A stretch of 64,000 nt of DNA from Methylobacterium bullatum (GCA_902712845.1 LR743504.1:1028001-1092000), one strand, 5' to 3'; positions 54,854-64,000 are shown, counted from the first letter of the stretch. The notes: generated by a model from the sequence alone, not told the origin. Numbers and translations are program-made.

Positions 54854-55768
54854 CTACCAGACCAGCCGCTCTATGACGGCATCCGGGCGCACCTCCTGCC
54901 GGGCGAGCCATTCGGACACCTCGCCGAGCGTGTCGTGTTCGGCGAGGACGCCGAGTTCCTCTGCGTGGATTCCGCGCGCCACCAGCAGGTTCGGGATGCC
55001 GTAGGCCGCCGCCCCCGCGATGTCGGTGCGCAGGGCGTCACCAACGGCGAGGACGCGGGCGACGTCCGGCGCGGAGCCACCGTCGAGCTCCGCCGCCATG
55101 GCGAGCGCCGCCTCGTAGACGGGGCGGTACGGCTTGCCGGCATAGGTCACGGCGCCGCCGATCTCGGCATAGGCCTGTGCGATCAGACCGGCGCAGGGAA
55201 TCAACTTCTTCTCGCGCTCGACCACGAGGTCGGGATTGGCGCAGATCATCGGCACGTTCCGTGCCCGGAACCCGGCCAGTGTCTCGCGGTAATCGTCCGC
55301 CGTCTCGGTCGTGTCGTCGAACAGGCCGGTGCAGACCACGCGATCCGCCTCCCCGGCCGCCACGAGGCGGATGTCGAGGCCATCGAAGATCGTCGCGTCG
55401 CGTTCCGGCCCGAGATGGTGGATGCGCTCGCCCGGATGCTCCGCGATCAGCCGCCGGGTCAGGTCGCCGGAGGTGAGGATGGCGTCGTAGGCCTCGCGCG
55501 GGACGCCGTAGCCGTCGAGGATGGTCCGGACGCCGGCCCAGGGGCGGGGCGCGTTAGAGACCAGGATGACGCGCCGCCGGCGACCGTCCTCGGGCAGGGT
55601 GCGGAATCGGATCAGCGCCTCGCCCGCTCCCATATGGGCCCGCGTCCCGTCATGCAGGACACCCCAGACGTCGCACAGGATGAGGTCGTAGCGCTCGGCG
55701 ATGGCGGAAAGCCCGCCCAGAATCGGCACCGGCGCCGAGGATGCGGCGCGCGCGATCGTTTCGCTCAT
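54854..55768 (-). CDS. HAD superfamily hydrolase, TIGR01459 type
   Basis: 304 residues. HAD motif I LILCDVWGVLHDG, motif II VILVSNAPRPW, the Lys in GKPYRPVYEAAL and motif IV VGDALRTDIAGAAAYG place it in the NagD/class IIA group. Such enzymes dephosphorylate sugar phosphates or nucleotides; the substrate is unknown. The Met at 55768 gives a family-like N-terminus. The gene converges with cheZ. Confidence 0.9.
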   Translation of the reverse strand: MSETIARAASSAPVPILGGLSAIAERYDLILCDVWGVLHDGTRAHMGAGEALIRFRTLPEDGRRRRVILVSNAPRPWAGVRTILDGYGVPREAYDAILTSGDLTRRLIAEHPGERIHHLGPERDATIFDGLDIRLVAAGEADRVVCTGLFDDTTETADDYRETLAGFRARNVPMICANPDLVVEREKKLIPCAGLIAQAYAEIGGAVTYAGKPYRPVYEAALAMAAELDGGSAPDVARVLAVGDALRTDIAGAAAYGIPNLLVARGIHAEELGVLAEHDTLGEVSEWLARQEVRPDAVIERLVW

Positions 55769-55886
55769 GAATCTGGCCTGACTGGCAAGGTATCGGGGGG
55801 CATCGAGAATGGCTGACCGGTTAGGCCGCCCACGCACTGAAATCAACGCAGCGAGATCAACGCGCCCGGGTCCGGGCAGGCCTGCC

Positions 55887-57383
55887 TCAGCCGGCGCGGC
55901 GCAGGAAATCGCGGAACGGCCGGCGCTGCGGCGGCGGTTCTGGATCGTCGCCGCCGGGTTCTCGGGACGGGGGCGGCGTCGGGGATGGCGCGGCCTGTGG
56001 CGGGGTGGCGGCGAGAACTTCGGCCCGCACGGCCCGCGCCGGAGCGAAGACGGTGCCTTGCGCCAGCGGCACGTCGAGATCGATGAGGTCGGGCACGTCG
56101 CTCTCGCGTTCGACCGACTCCGCGACGAGCCGGATGCCGGCCCGGGACAGGGAGGCGACGAGGTCGTCGAGGGCGATATCGGGCATGGCCTGGCGGGAAT
56201 CGGGACGCAGCAGGAGATCGGCGGGGACCTTGACCTGGCTGACGCCCCGGTCGGCCAGGGCCAGCGGATCGAGGCGCAGGTCCACGGGACGGTCCAGGGC
56301 GAAGCCGACACGACCGCGCAGTTCCGCCAGCGCGCCCGCCTGCTCGGCGTCGAGGCTGCGCCAGCTCGACTGGGGAAGCGCGATCACGAGGCGTCCCGAC
56401 AGGCCGGGCTCGCCGACGAGCAGCCGAGGCAGCGTGCGCAGGAAGCCGGGCTCGAACAGGGAATGCGGCGACAGGGCGTAGGTCACCGCGGCCTGACTGC
56501 CGCGCCCGCTGAGATGGCGTGCCACGGTGGCGACCAGGGGAAGCATGCGTCGATCGAGTTCGGTCGTCCGCCCATGGCGTTCGAGGACCGGCAGGAACAG
56601 TTCCGGCTTGAGGATGTCGGCGCCGAGGCGCAGGCGCGCCAGTGCCTCGTAGGACACGACCTTGCGCTGGGGCAGGGAGACGATGGGCTGGAGATGGACC
56701 TCGAGCCCGTCGCCGTCGAAGGCCGCGACCATGACCGCATCGCGGCTCCGGTCCGGCCGCGGCCGGTCCGTGACGGGCTCGGACCGCTCGAGCGGCGGCC
56801 AGGCTCGGGGCACCCAAGGCGCCCCGCCCGTCTCGTTGCGGAATGCCGGGGAAGGCGGCGGGACGACGGGGGCATCAGGGACGGTATGATGGGCGACCGG
56901 CCGGACGACAGGAGCCGGGGCGGGAGCCGCTGGCGGCGTCTCCTTGAGGCGGGCAATCTCACCATCCTGCGTGGCGACCACGGCGGCGAGTTCGCGGACG
57001 ATGCCGCTGAGCAGGCCGATTTCCGCCGTGACCTCCTCGACGGCGGCCTCCACCGCGGCATTCCCAGCCTGCTTGCCCTGTGCCGGTTCGGCCTCGTCGG
57101 CGCGGGCGCGCTCGATCCGCATCTGCTGGTCGGCGATGAGGCGGGCCACCGTCTCCAGGCGCACGAGGCGTTGCGAGAGAATGTCGAATTCGCCCGAGAG
57201 CTTCTCGCAGCGCTGGTCGAGCTTATGCGCCCGGCGCGCGGCCAGGATGGCGACGAAGCCACCCATGGCCGCCAATCCGAAGGCGCCGCCGATGGGGGAG
57301 ATCACTGCGAGCGGCGCCAGGACCACGAACCCGATGAGACTCAGGAGCCACGGGACCGTGCGTCGGCCGACGATCCGGGCCAT
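55887..57383 (-). CDS. TipF-like membrane protein with degenerate EAL domain
   Basis: 498 residues. Two N-terminal membrane helices (~10-30, 31-49), a coiled coil (~53-165), a Pro-rich linker (~168-215), and an EAL-like domain (~225-455) with SYEALARLR at its start. The residues normally forming the metal site DDFGTG are replaced by DRPVDLRLDPL, while the Lys (QVKVPADLL) and VAESVE remain. It should not hydrolyse c-di-GMP but may bind it. This architecture matches TipF of Caulobacter, a c-di-GMP receptor needed for flagellum placement; the nearby cheY-cheZ supports a motility role. The ~45-residue tail is Pro/Arg-rich. Confidence 0.8.
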   Translation of the reverse strand: MARIVGRRTVPWLLSLIGFVVLAPLAVISPIGGAFGLAAMGGFVAILAARRAHKLDQRCEKLSGEFDILSQRLVRLETVARLIADQQMRIERARADEAEPAQGKQAGNAAVEAAVEEVTAEIGLLSGIVRELAAVVATQDGEIARLKETPPAAPAPAPVVRPVAHHTVPDAPVVPPPSPAFRNETGGAPWVPRAWPPLERSEPVTDRPRPDRSRDAVMVAAFDGDGLEVHLQPIVSLPQRKVVSYEALARLRLGADILKPELFLPVLERHGRTTELDRRMLPLVATVARHLSGRGSQAAVTYALSPHSLFEPGFLRTLPRLLVGEPGLSGRLVIALPQSSWRSLDAEQAGALAELRGRVGFALDRPVDLRLDPLALADRGVSQVKVPADLLLRPDSRQAMPDIALDDLVASLSRAGIRLVAESVERESDVPDLIDLDVPLAQGTVFAPARAVRAEVLAATPPQAAPSPTPPPSREPGGDDPEPPPQRRPFRDFLRRAG

Positions 57384-57665
57384 CGGAATACTCTTACCCT
57401 CACGACGATCGAGCGGAGATGCAGGGTCCCGGTCACGGATTCCGCAAGTCGGGACAGGCTCCGGTTGTCGCCGAGACGACGAGGTCCCACAAGATGGGCG
57501 CAGGCTGCGTGAACCGGTTTTTTGCCATGTGTTGCATGAGCTTCCAAGCTTGGCTTCAGCCAGTCTGGCATCGCCGCCGAGGCCGCCGGGGTCATTCCCC
57601 TCGCGGCGGGAGGGGATTTGGCTCTACATGGGTGCGGGACATGACCCAGCGACGGGAGCGGGTGG

Positions 57666-57887
57666 ATGGACGCGAGACGGGTGGACCTGCTGATGCAGGT
57701 GGACGGCATGACCTGCGACGGCTGCGCCGAGGCCGTGCGCAAGGCGATCCTCCGGATCGATCCTGAGGCGCATATCGCCGTCGACCGCGATCACGGGCGC
57801 GTGGCGATCACCACCGATGCCCAGGCCCTGACGATCGCCGAGGCTCTGGACCAGGCCGGCTACACGGCGACGGCGATGTCGGGCTGA
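57666..57887 (+). CDS. Heavy-metal-associated (CopZ-like) domain protein
   Basis: 73 residues forming one HMA domain: VDLLMQVDGMTCDGCAEAVRKAI with the metal-binding Cys-x-x-Cys, and a C-terminal TIAEALDQAGYTATAMSG. It is a likely copper(I) chaperone. No copper ATPase is adjacent. The ATG at 57666 is preceded by GGGAGCGGG. Confidence 0.9.
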   Translation: MDARRVDLLMQVDGMTCDGCAEAVRKAILRIDPEAHIAVDRDHGRVAITTDAQALTIAEALDQAGYTATAMSG

Positions 57888-58122
57888 CGCCGGCCCCGCC
57901 CACCGCCGCGGGCGATCCATGCGGGATTCCGCGTTCTCAAATGAAATTTTGCAGACGCGTTGAAAAATTCCGACGCGCTTTTGCTTGCTCCATCGCTCAC
58001 AGTGATGGCAACGGTGAAGCATAGGTTCCAGGCAGGTCGATGCCGCACGCCCCGAACCCACGATCGTCTAAAAGAAGCATTCAGCGCGACACGCCATCGC
58101 GACGACAGACCGGGAGAGACCC

Positions 58123-59796
58123 ATGCCCTCAGACATCGAGATCGCCCGCGCGGCTACCCTGCAGCCCATCACCCAGGTGGCAGAGAAGATCGGCGTGCCG
58201 GAAGACGCCCTGCACCATTACGGCAAACACATCGCCAAGATCGACCACGCCTTCATCAAGTCGCTGGAATCGAAGCCCGAGGGCAAGCTCGTCCTCGTCA
58301 CCGCCATCAGCCCGACTCCGGCGGGCGAAGGCAAGACCACGACCACTGTCGGCCTCGGCGACGCGCTGAACCGTATCGGCAAGAAGACCGTGATGTGCCT
58401 GCGCGAGCCCTCGCTCGGCCCCTGTTTCGGCATGAAGGGGGGTGCCGCCGGCGGCGGCAAAGCTCAGGTCGTGCCGATGGAGCAGATCAACCTGCACTTC
58501 ACCGGCGATTTCCACGCCATCACCTCGGCGCACAGTCTCGCCGCCGCGCTCATCGACAACCACGTCTACTGGGCCAACGAGCTCAATATCGACGTGCGCC
58601 GCATCCACTGGCGCCGGGTCGTCGACATGAACGACCGCGCCCTGCGGTCGATCACCCAGTCGCTGGGCGGCGTCGCCAACGGCTTCCCGCGCGAGGACGG
58701 GTTCGACATCACCGTGGCCTCGGAAGTCATGGCGGTGTTCTGCCTCGCCCGTGACCTCGACGACCTCGAGGCCCGTCTCGGCCGCATCGTCATCGCCGAG
58801 ACCCGCGACCGCAAACCGGTGACGCTCGCCGACGTGAAGGCCACGGGTGCGATGACCGTGCTCCTCAAGGACGCGCTGCAGCCGAACCTCGTCCAGACCC
58901 TGGAGGGCAACCCCGCCCTGATCCATGGCGGCCCCTTCGCCAACATCGCCCATGGCTGCAACTCGGTGATCGCCACCCGCGCCGGCCTCAAGCTCGGCGA
59001 TTACGTGGTCACCGAAGCCGGCTTCGGCGCCGATCTCGGCGCGGAGAAGTTCATCGACATCAAGTGTCGGCAGGCGGGGCTGAAGCCCTCGGCGGTGGTC
59101 ATCGTCGCCACGGTGCGCGCCCTCAAGATGCATGGCGGCGTGTCGAAGAAGGAGCTCGGCTCCGAGAACCTCGACGCCCTGGAAAAGGGCTTCGCCAACC
59201 TCGCCCGCCACGTGGAGAACGTGCGCGGCTTCGGCCTGCCCGTGGTCATCGGCGTCAACCACTTCTACGCCGACACCGATGCCGAGCACGCCAAGCTGAA
59301 GGAGCTGTGCCGCGACAGGCTCCAGGTCGAGGCCATCACCTGCAAGCATTGGGCGGAAGGCGGAGCCGGCGCCGAGGAACTGGCGCAGGCCGTGGTCAAG
59401 CTCGCCGAGGGCGAGCAGAAGCCGCTGACCTTCGCCTACGAGACCGACACCAAGCTCACCGACAAGGTCAAGACCATCGCCACCAAGCTCTATGGCGCGG
59501 GCGACATCCAGGTGGAATCGAAGGCGGCCACCAAGCTCGCCCAGTTCGAGAAGGACGGCTACGGCAACCTGCCGGTCTGCATGGCCAAGACGCAGTACTC
59601 GTTCTCCACCGACCCGAACCTGATGGGTGCTCCCTCGGGCCACCTCATCTCGGTGCGCGACGTGCGGCTCTCGGCCGGCGCCGGCTTCGTCGTGGTGATC
59701 TGCGGTGAGATCATGACCATGCCCGGCCTGCCCAAGGTCCCCGCCTCGGAAGGCATCCATCTCGATGCCAACGGGCAGATCGAGGGCCTGTTCTAG
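58123..59796 (+). CDS. ftfL: Formate-tetrahydrofolate ligase
   Basis: 557 residues. The P-loop [18 protein letters not shown] and [32 protein letters not shown] are family hallmarks; the C-terminus has [22 protein letters not shown]. It makes 10-formyl-THF from formate, ATP and THF; in Methylobacterium it channels methanol-derived formate into the serine cycle. GGGAGAG lies 4 nt before the ATG. The 235 bp upstream is A/T-richer around 57940-57975 and likely carries the promoter. Confidence 0.97.
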   Translation: MPSDIEIARAATLQPITQVAEKIGVPEDALHHYGKHIAKIDHAFIKSLESKPEGKLVLVTAISPTPAGEGKTTTTVGLGDALNRIGKKTVMCLREPSLGPCFGMKGGAAGGGKAQVVPMEQINLHFTGDFHAITSAHSLAAALIDNHVYWANELNIDVRRIHWRRVVDMNDRALRSITQSLGGVANGFPREDGFDITVASEVMAVFCLARDLDDLEARLGRIVIAETRDRKPVTLADVKATGAMTVLLKDALQPNLVQTLEGNPALIHGGPFANIAHGCNSVIATRAGLKLGDYVVTEAGFGADLGAEKFIDIKCRQAGLKPSAVVIVATVRALKMHGGVSKKELGSENLDALEKGFANLARHVENVRGFGLPVVIGVNHFYADTDAEHAKLKELCRDRLQVEAITCKHWAEGGAGAEELAQAVVKLAEGEQKPLTFAYETDTKLTDKVKTIATKLYGAGDIQVESKAATKLAQFEKDGYGNLPVCMAKTQYSFSTDPNLMGAPSGHLISVRDVRLSAGAGFVVVICGEIMTMPGLPKVPASEGIHLDANGQIEGLF

Positions 59797-59809
59797 CCGG
59801 ATGCCAATG

Positions 59810-59834
59810 GCCCCTTCCCTGTCGGGGGAGGGGC
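59810..59834 (+). terminator. GC hairpin after ftfL
   Basis: GCCCCTTCCC (59810-59819) pairs with GGGGGAGGGGC (59824-59834) with one mismatch/bulge and a short loop, 14 bp after the stop. Terminator-like without a T-run; its core resembles the repeat at 3655-3760. Confidence 0.55.
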
Positions 59835-59909
59835 GCCTGCCCGGCATCGCGTGCTCCCCCGCCCCGGCTGTGATAGCCGGGTCGGCATGCAGTCCCGCCG
59901 GTCCCGCTC

Positions 59910-60599
59910 ATGATTCCCTGGCTCGTCCTCGACACCGCACCGATCCCCGGGGACGCGGGCCAGTTGCGGCTGCTTCAGCGCGGCACCGAATTCTCGATCC
60001 AGCTCGGACATAACGAGCTGATGAACAGCCGCCTCAGCGGTTCGGAGAAGGCGCTCGCGACACTCGCGGCGCAGCGGGTCGGAGGCCGCGCGGGCGCGCG
60101 TTTCCTGATCGGCGGTCTCGGCATGGGTTTCACCCTGCGCGCGGCCCTCGATGCGTTGCGCCCCGACGCCGCGATCGTCGTCGCCGAACTCGTGCCGAAC
60201 GTGGCGGAATGGGTGCGTGGGCCGTTGAACGCCCTGTCGGCGAATGCCCTCGACGATACGCGGGTAGCCTTGCGGATTGGCGATGTCGTCGGCGCGATCC
60301 GCTCGGCGACCGCCGCCTACGACGCGATCCTCCTCGACGTCGATAACGGCCCCGACGGGCTCACGCGGGCGGCCAATGACAGGCTCTATGACGGGGCGGG
60401 ATTGGGCGCGGCCATGACGGCCCTGCGGCCCGGCGGCGTGCTCGCCGTATGGTCCGCGCATCATCCGGACCGGACCTTTACCCAGCGCCTTCGCCGGGGC
60501 GGGTTCGCCGTGGAGGAGGTTCCGGTCAGGGCCAATGTCACCAGCGGCGCCCGCCATACGATCTGGCTGGCGATGAAACCGGGGCGTGCGCCGCGCTGA
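59910..60599 (+). CDS. Spermidine synthase-like SAM-dependent methyltransferase family protein
   Basis: 229 residues. A Rossmann fold with FLIGGLGMGFTLRAALD (motif I), VVAELVPNVAEW (acidic motif post I) and YDAILLDVDNGPDGL. The family is called spermidine synthase-like, but the polyamine-synthase Asp residues are not obviously kept, so a methyltransferase or unknown activity is possible. It has no strong ribosome site. It stands between ftfL and two small minus-strand genes. Confidence 0.8.
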   Translation: MIPWLVLDTAPIPGDAGQLRLLQRGTEFSIQLGHNELMNSRLSGSEKALATLAAQRVGGRAGARFLIGGLGMGFTLRAALDALRPDAAIVVAELVPNVAEWVRGPLNALSANALDDTRVALRIGDVVGAIRSATAAYDAILLDVDNGPDGLTRAANDRLYDGAGLGAAMTALRPGGVLAVWSAHHPDRTFTQRLRRGGFAVEEVPVRANVTSGARHTIWLAMKPGRAPR

Positions 60600-60611
60600 A
60601 CGCCGCCAGAT

Positions 60612-60830
60612 TCAGGCCGAATGTCGATTGCGCTCCAGGCGTCGGTTGAGCCGCGTGACACCATAGATCTCGGCGAGATGGCGGCGGGCCGCCTTCACCG
60701 GTGCATCCTCCCGCTCGATGCGGGCCGCCTCGATCACCCGCAGCGTACGGGCGACGCAATGTTCCAGGCGCGTCGTGGCGTGTCCCTCCCGGGAACGCCG
60801 ATCCTGTGCCGGATTCTCGCCGTTGGTCAT
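60612..60830 (-). CDS. Small basic hypothetical protein
   Basis: 72 residues, very Arg-rich and helical (RLEHCVARTLRVIEAARIERED, AARRHLAEIYGVTRLNRR). A strong GGGAGGGGG lies 6 nt upstream of the ATG, which is why I keep it. No family recognised. Confidence 0.5.
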   Translation of the reverse strand: MTNGENPAQDRRSREGHATTRLEHCVARTLRVIEAARIEREDAPVKAARRHLAEIYGVTRLNRRLERNRHSA

Positions 60831-60951
60831 GAGAAGCCCCCTCCCCGATCGTGATCGAAGGAGCTTCGTTAGCGCCGTGGTGCGGCAGCCATCGGGTGGA
60901 GACTTGGCTTCAACATGGCAGCTTGGCCGTGGCCTTCAGCCGCGACCGGAG

Positions 60952-61245
60952 TCAGTCGCGCGTGCTGCCCTCGTTGAACTTGTCGCGGCAGACATACCCG
61001 ACGAAGCATTTCGCCACGTCACGGGTGAGTTCGTAGGCGGGTTTGGGCGCTTCCGGCAGGGGACAGAACCCGCCGTCGCGGACGATCCTGTCGTAGGTGA
61101 TCGGCCCCGTCGTCATCACGATGGCACCGACGCGGTTCACCAGGGCGGCGGCGTCGGCGCAGAGCATGGCAGGGGTCGCCGGCCGCTCCTGCGCCGAGAC
61201 GGCGAGGGGAGCCAGGACGATACAGGCAGCGAGCGCGGATCTCAT
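60952..61245 (-). CDS. Small secreted Cys-containing protein
   Basis: 97 residues. Signal peptide MRSALAACIVLAPLAVSAQ, then a mature domain with four Cys (MLCADA, GFCPLP, AKCFVGYVCRDKF). The arrangement suggests two disulfides. A helical N-terminal half and the segment TYDRIVRDGGFCPLPEAP are visible. No named family; small periplasmic proteins with this pattern are common in Rhizobiales. Confidence 0.65.
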   Translation of the reverse strand: MRSALAACIVLAPLAVSAQERPATPAMLCADAAALVNRVGAIVMTTGPITYDRIVRDGGFCPLPEAPKPAYELTRDVAKCFVGYVCRDKFNEGSTRD

Positions 61246-61369
61246 GGCGGAGCGATCTTTTCGAACAGGAGCCGGGCGAATACAAAGCCGAAGGCGACGG
61301 CGACGCCCGAGAGTGACCGAGGATAGCGTCCGGCGACCTCGCCGCCAATCCGCCGAGTGACGCCATCTC

Positions 61370-61993
61370 TCACGCCGCCCGTTTCAGCGGCTCGGCGGCG
61401 GCGGCCACCGCCAGGGTGAAATCCAGCGCCTCGTCGAGCCCCTCCCGCCAGAGGGAGATCGGCGTCGGACGGGCGAGGACGAGCGCCCCCTCCGCCTCGC
61501 CATCGGCCAGGGTCACCTCGGCGCCGAGCTTGGTGGCGAGCCCACGCATCGGGCCGTTCCGGCTGAGACAGCGGACATGAAGGTCGCGGACGCCGCGGTT
61601 ACGCGCCGCCGAGACGATCCGTCGAAAGAGCGCATGGCCGAGGCCATTGCGGCGGAACCCGCGCTCCACGGCGAAGGCCGCTTCCGCGTCGCGGCCGAGG
61701 CTCAGCCCCGGCACGGGGCCGGTGAGCGGGCGCAATTCGCCGAGCGCGCGCAACGTCCCCTCGACGAAACCGCCGAAGACCAGCCCCTCGACCGTGAGGG
61801 CGCGGGCGGCGTAGGCGACGGCCGCAGCATCGCTCAGGGCGGCCATGAAGCGGTTGGCTCTGGTATCGGGGTCGAGCCGCAGGAAATAGGCCTCGACCAT
61901 GGCACGGTCGCTCGGCCAGAGGCGCCGGACATTCGGTCCGGTCGGAATCGTGTCGGGCATCGTGGTGCCGTACTCCGGAATGACAACGCGCAT
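61370..61993 (-). CDS. GNAT family N-acetyltransferase
   Basis: 207 residues. N-terminal NVRRLWPSDRAMVEAYFLRLDPDTRANRFMA resembles the GNAT domain of bacterial protein/amino-acid acetyltransferases; the acetyl-CoA-binding loop is ERGFRRNGLGHALFRRIVSAARNRGV. The substrate is unknown. Start 61993 is tentative; Met at 61960 is also possible. Divergent from zapE with only 44 bp between the starts. Confidence 0.83.
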   Translation of the reverse strand: MRVVIPEYGTTMPDTIPTGPNVRRLWPSDRAMVEAYFLRLDPDTRANRFMAALSDAAAVAYAARALTVEGLVFGGFVEGTLRALGELRPLTGPVPGLSLGRDAEAAFAVERGFRRNGLGHALFRRIVSAARNRGVRDLHVRCLSRNGPMRGLATKLGAEVTLADGEAEGALVLARPTPISLWREGLDEALDFTLAVAAAAEPLKRAA

Positions 61994-62037
61994 GCTGCGC
62001 GGGCTCCGGGCGTAACCTCCCTCGAGGAGGCCACCAG

Positions 62038-63453
62038 ATGGCATCGGCCCCGGTTTTGTGCAATGCAACAAAACGTCATCCCGCCGACGCGCCGCGCTTG
62101 ATCCCCCCGGCGACGCGCGGCAGACCGGTCTTCGGGCCTCCGGTCTTCGGACCTGTCGCCGGACCGGTTCCATCGACGCGCGCGCGGCCATCGCGCCGTC
62201 TCGTATCCGAGGTCGCCATCGTCGTGAGTCCCCCCTCAGGTTCCGCCCCGTCCGCCGGTTCGCAGGGCGGCGATTCTCCTCCCGGTCCGGTCGCGGCACG
62301 CTACGACATGCTGGTCTCGTCCGGCGCCATCGAGCGCGACCCGGCCCAGATTCATCTGGTGCAGGCCCTCGACAGGCTGGTCCAGGATCTCGACCGGCGC
62401 AGACGGGCGAAGAAGGGCAGCGCGCTCGGCTGGCTGTTCGGGCGCAGCGGCGACGGCGAAGGCCCGCCCAAGGGCCTCTACATCTGGGGCTCCGTCGGGC
62501 GCGGCAAGACCATGCTGATGGACCTGTTCCACGAGGCGGCGCCGGGCAAGAAGCGCCGCGTCCATTTTCACGGCTTCCTCTCGGATGCCCATGAGCGCAT
62601 CCACGCCCACCGGCAGGCGCTCAAGGCGGGCACGGCCAAGGGCGACGACCCGATCCCGGTGGTGGCGGACGCGCTGGCCGACGAGGCGACGCTGCTCTGC
62701 TTCGACGAATTCACCGTGACCGACATCGCCGATGCGATGATCCTCGGGCGGCTGTTCGGGGCTCTGTTCAAGCGCGGCGTCACCGTGGTGGCGACCTCCA
62801 ACGTGGAACCCGACCGGCTCTACGAGGGCGGTCTCAACCGCGCCCTGTTCCTGCCCTTCGTCGCGGAGTTGAAGAGCCGGGTCGAGATCCTGCGCCTCGA
62901 TTCCCGCACGGATTTCCGCCTGGAGAAGCTCGGCGGCGCCTCGGTCTATCATGTGCCCGCCGACGAGGCGGCCGAGGCCGCCCTCACCCAGGCCTTCAAG
63001 GGCCTTACCGGCAAGGCGAGGGGCAAGCCGGCCACGATCCGGGTGAAGGGCCGCGAGGTGGCCGTGCCGGAGGAGGCCGCCGGCGTCGCCCGGTTCGGCT
63101 TCGCCGACCTTTGCGCCCAGCCGCTCGGCGCCTCCGACTACATGGCCATCGCCCACTCCTTCCAGACGGTGATCGTCTCGGGAATCCCGGTGATGGGCGA
63201 GGCGAACCGCAACGAGGCCAAGCGCTTCATCACCCTCGTCGACACGTTCTACGACGCCCATGTGAAACTCATCGCCTCGGCGGCGGCCGAGCCGACCGGT
63301 CTCTACACGGCGACCGACGGCCGCGAGGCGTTCGAGTTCGACCGCACGGTATCGCGCCTCATCGAAATGCGCTCATCGGAGTACCTCGCTCTGCCCCATG
63401 GGCGCGGTGATTCCGAGGCGAGCGGGTCCAGCTTCGGCCTCGTGGAGACCTGA
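62038..63453 (+). CDS. zapE: AFG1/ZapE family ATPase
   Basis: 471 residues from the ATG at 62038. P-loop GLYIWGSVGRGKTMLMDLF, Walker B LLCFDEFTVTDIADAMI, sensor region VVATSNVEPDRLYEGGLNRALFLPF and the C-terminal GEANRNEAKRFITLVDTFYD identify ZapE, a cell-division-associated ATPase (yeast Afg1 homologue). The first ~65 residues are Pro/Arg-rich. GAGGAGG 7 nt before 62038 supports this start, but a GTG at 62224 would give the usual ~409 residues; the SD-like motif lies in a palindrome and may be chance. Confidence 0.92.
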   Translation: MASAPVLCNATKRHPADAPRLIPPATRGRPVFGPPVFGPVAGPVPSTRARPSRRLVSEVAIVVSPPSGSAPSAGSQGGDSPPGPVAARYDMLVSSGAIERDPAQIHLVQALDRLVQDLDRRRRAKKGSALGWLFGRSGDGEGPPKGLYIWGSVGRGKTMLMDLFHEAAPGKKRRVHFHGFLSDAHERIHAHRQALKAGTAKGDDPIPVVADALADEATLLCFDEFTVTDIADAMILGRLFGALFKRGVTVVATSNVEPDRLYEGGLNRALFLPFVAELKSRVEILRLDSRTDFRLEKLGGASVYHVPADEAAEAALTQAFKGLTGKARGKPATIRVKGREVAVPEEAAGVARFGFADLCAQPLGASDYMAIAHSFQTVIVSGIPVMGEANRNEAKRFITLVDTFYDAHVKLIASAAAEPTGLYTATDGREAFEFDRTVSRLIEMRSSEYLALPHGRGDSEASGSSFGLVET

Positions 63454-64000
63454 GCGCCTGTTTGCGGTGGTTCTCCGACACTTCACCTCATCCTGAGGCG
63501 CCGCGAAGCGGCCTCGAAGGAGGCATCCAGGGATCGCGCGCCGACTGGAAGCCTCCTTCGAGGCCTGCTGACGCGGGCACCTCAGGATGAGGGGGGCTGA
63601 TGGGATGGTCGAGTCGGGCATGAGCATCCGCCGGGACATCCGGCCGGACAGACTCCGAGCAGGTCGAACGATGTCACGCGGTGACCGCCACGATATCAAG
63701 CGTTTCGAAAGGTTTGGCGGATCATCGACGCCTGCGGGATCGATGTCGGCCGAACCGGCATAGACAACGAGCGACATTCGAAAGCGTCGCGGACGTCCGA
63801 TACGCGCTGTGCGCAACAGCACATCGAATCCGCGGCCGAGCTTCGCGAAAGCGGCACCCTTCGCTGCTGGCCGTTGCACTGCAGCACCCCTACCGTTTAA
63901 TTGGATTCATTATGAGGTACGGGGCGTGGGCGCTTCGTGCACTGCGACGGCTCCCTGTCGAGGGGCGCCGGATCCGCTGCCGCACCTCAATCACGTTTCG
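63454..64000. other. Terminal 547 bp without a clear gene
   Basis: It holds the palindrome at 63486-63592. The rest (63600-64000) has only Arg/Ser-rich open frames on the minus strand that look random. The last ~120 bp include an A/T-rich ACCGTTTAATTGGATTCATTATGAGG (63890-63915) that could be a promoter region for a gene beyond the window. Confidence 0.5.
63486..63592. repeat. Long imperfect palindrome (intergenic repeat)
   Basis: The left arm (63486-63524) starts CCTCATCCTGAGG and ends GCCTCGAAGGAGGC; the right arm (63551-63592) is GCCTCCTTCGAGGC ... CCTCAGGATGAGG. The outer 13 bp and inner 14 bp are exact complements, with a mismatched middle and a ~26 nt loop. This is typical of dispersed repeats in Rhizobiales genomes and lies directly after zapE. 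Confidence 0.8.

Noticed and set aside
57888..58122. Possible riboswitch in the ftfL leader
   Set aside because: No conserved paired core could be recognised; only short GACGCG direct repeats are visible.
63373..63879. 168-codon minus-strand frame near the right end
   Set aside because: It reads through the palindrome and the zapE end; composition is random and start support is absent.

Overview
The window is a 64 kb piece of a high-GC alphaproteobacterial chromosome, most likely from Methylobacteriaceae (Methylobacterium/Methylorubrum type). This placement is an inference from gene content: a one-carbon enzyme (formate-tetrahydrofolate ligase, ftfL), phaR next to phaA-phaB, the lptCAB-rpoN-hpf-ptsN cluster, a SleB-type lipoprotein, single-domain RNase D, and many short secreted proteins without recognisable families. 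Coding density is high, and nearly every gene has long open frames on the opposite strand, as expected at this GC content. I saw no rRNA, tRNA, CRISPR array, prophage or insertion sequence.

Layout. 1-6.6 kb: envelope genes, namely the C-terminal part of a bacterial alpha-2-macroglobulin, its usual partner pbpC, and a divergent YkuD-type protein. 6.8-12.2 kb: a membrane protein and a complete sulfonate-sulfur operon, read on the minus strand as ssuE-ssuC-ssuB-ssuD-ssuA. 12.5-17.5 kb: a c-di-GMP module, with an HD-GYP gene divergent from a SiaBCDA operon (kinase, phosphoprotein, diguanylate cyclase, membrane phosphatase). 17.7-19 kb: a small secreted protein and an orphan betaine-type ABC ATPase. 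19-25.2 kb: a Wadjet/MksBEF-like SMC operon, jetA-(88 aa ORF)-jetB-jetC, with no jetD nuclease gene on either side.

25.3-31.4 kb: lptC-lptA-lptB-rpoN-hpf-ptsN plus a co-translated secreted protein, all on the minus strand (LPS transport, sigma-54, ribosome hibernation, nitrogen PTS). 31.7-33.7 kb: RNase D, a ComEA-like helix-hairpin-helix protein, ribosomal protein L32 and a small hypothetical. 33.8-36.9 kb: polyhydroxybutyrate genes phaR, phaA and phaB. 37-43.8 kb: a parvulin PPIase, a secreted protein, secA, an aldo/keto reductase and a SleB-like hydrolase. 43.8-49 kb: kup, ispG and a patatin-like phospholipase that has a PhaR-type operator upstream.

49.2-57.4 kb: signalling and motility genes: a chemoreceptor, an ECF sigma/anti-sigma pair, ribF, a CheY-CheZ pair, a HAD hydrolase and a TipF-like protein with a degenerate EAL domain. 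57.6-63.5 kb: a CopZ-like protein, ftfL, a spermidine-synthase-like protein, small proteins, a GNAT acetyltransferase and a ZapE/AFG1 ATPase. The last 0.5 kb holds a long imperfect palindrome and no clear gene.

The observations most worth a second look are the JetABC operon without JetD and with an extra small gene, the rearranged Sia operon with an 8-bp-arm operator between it and the HD-GYP gene, the L,D-transpeptidase homologue lacking its signature histidines and arginine, and the PhaR-like palindromes at the patatin and phaB genes.
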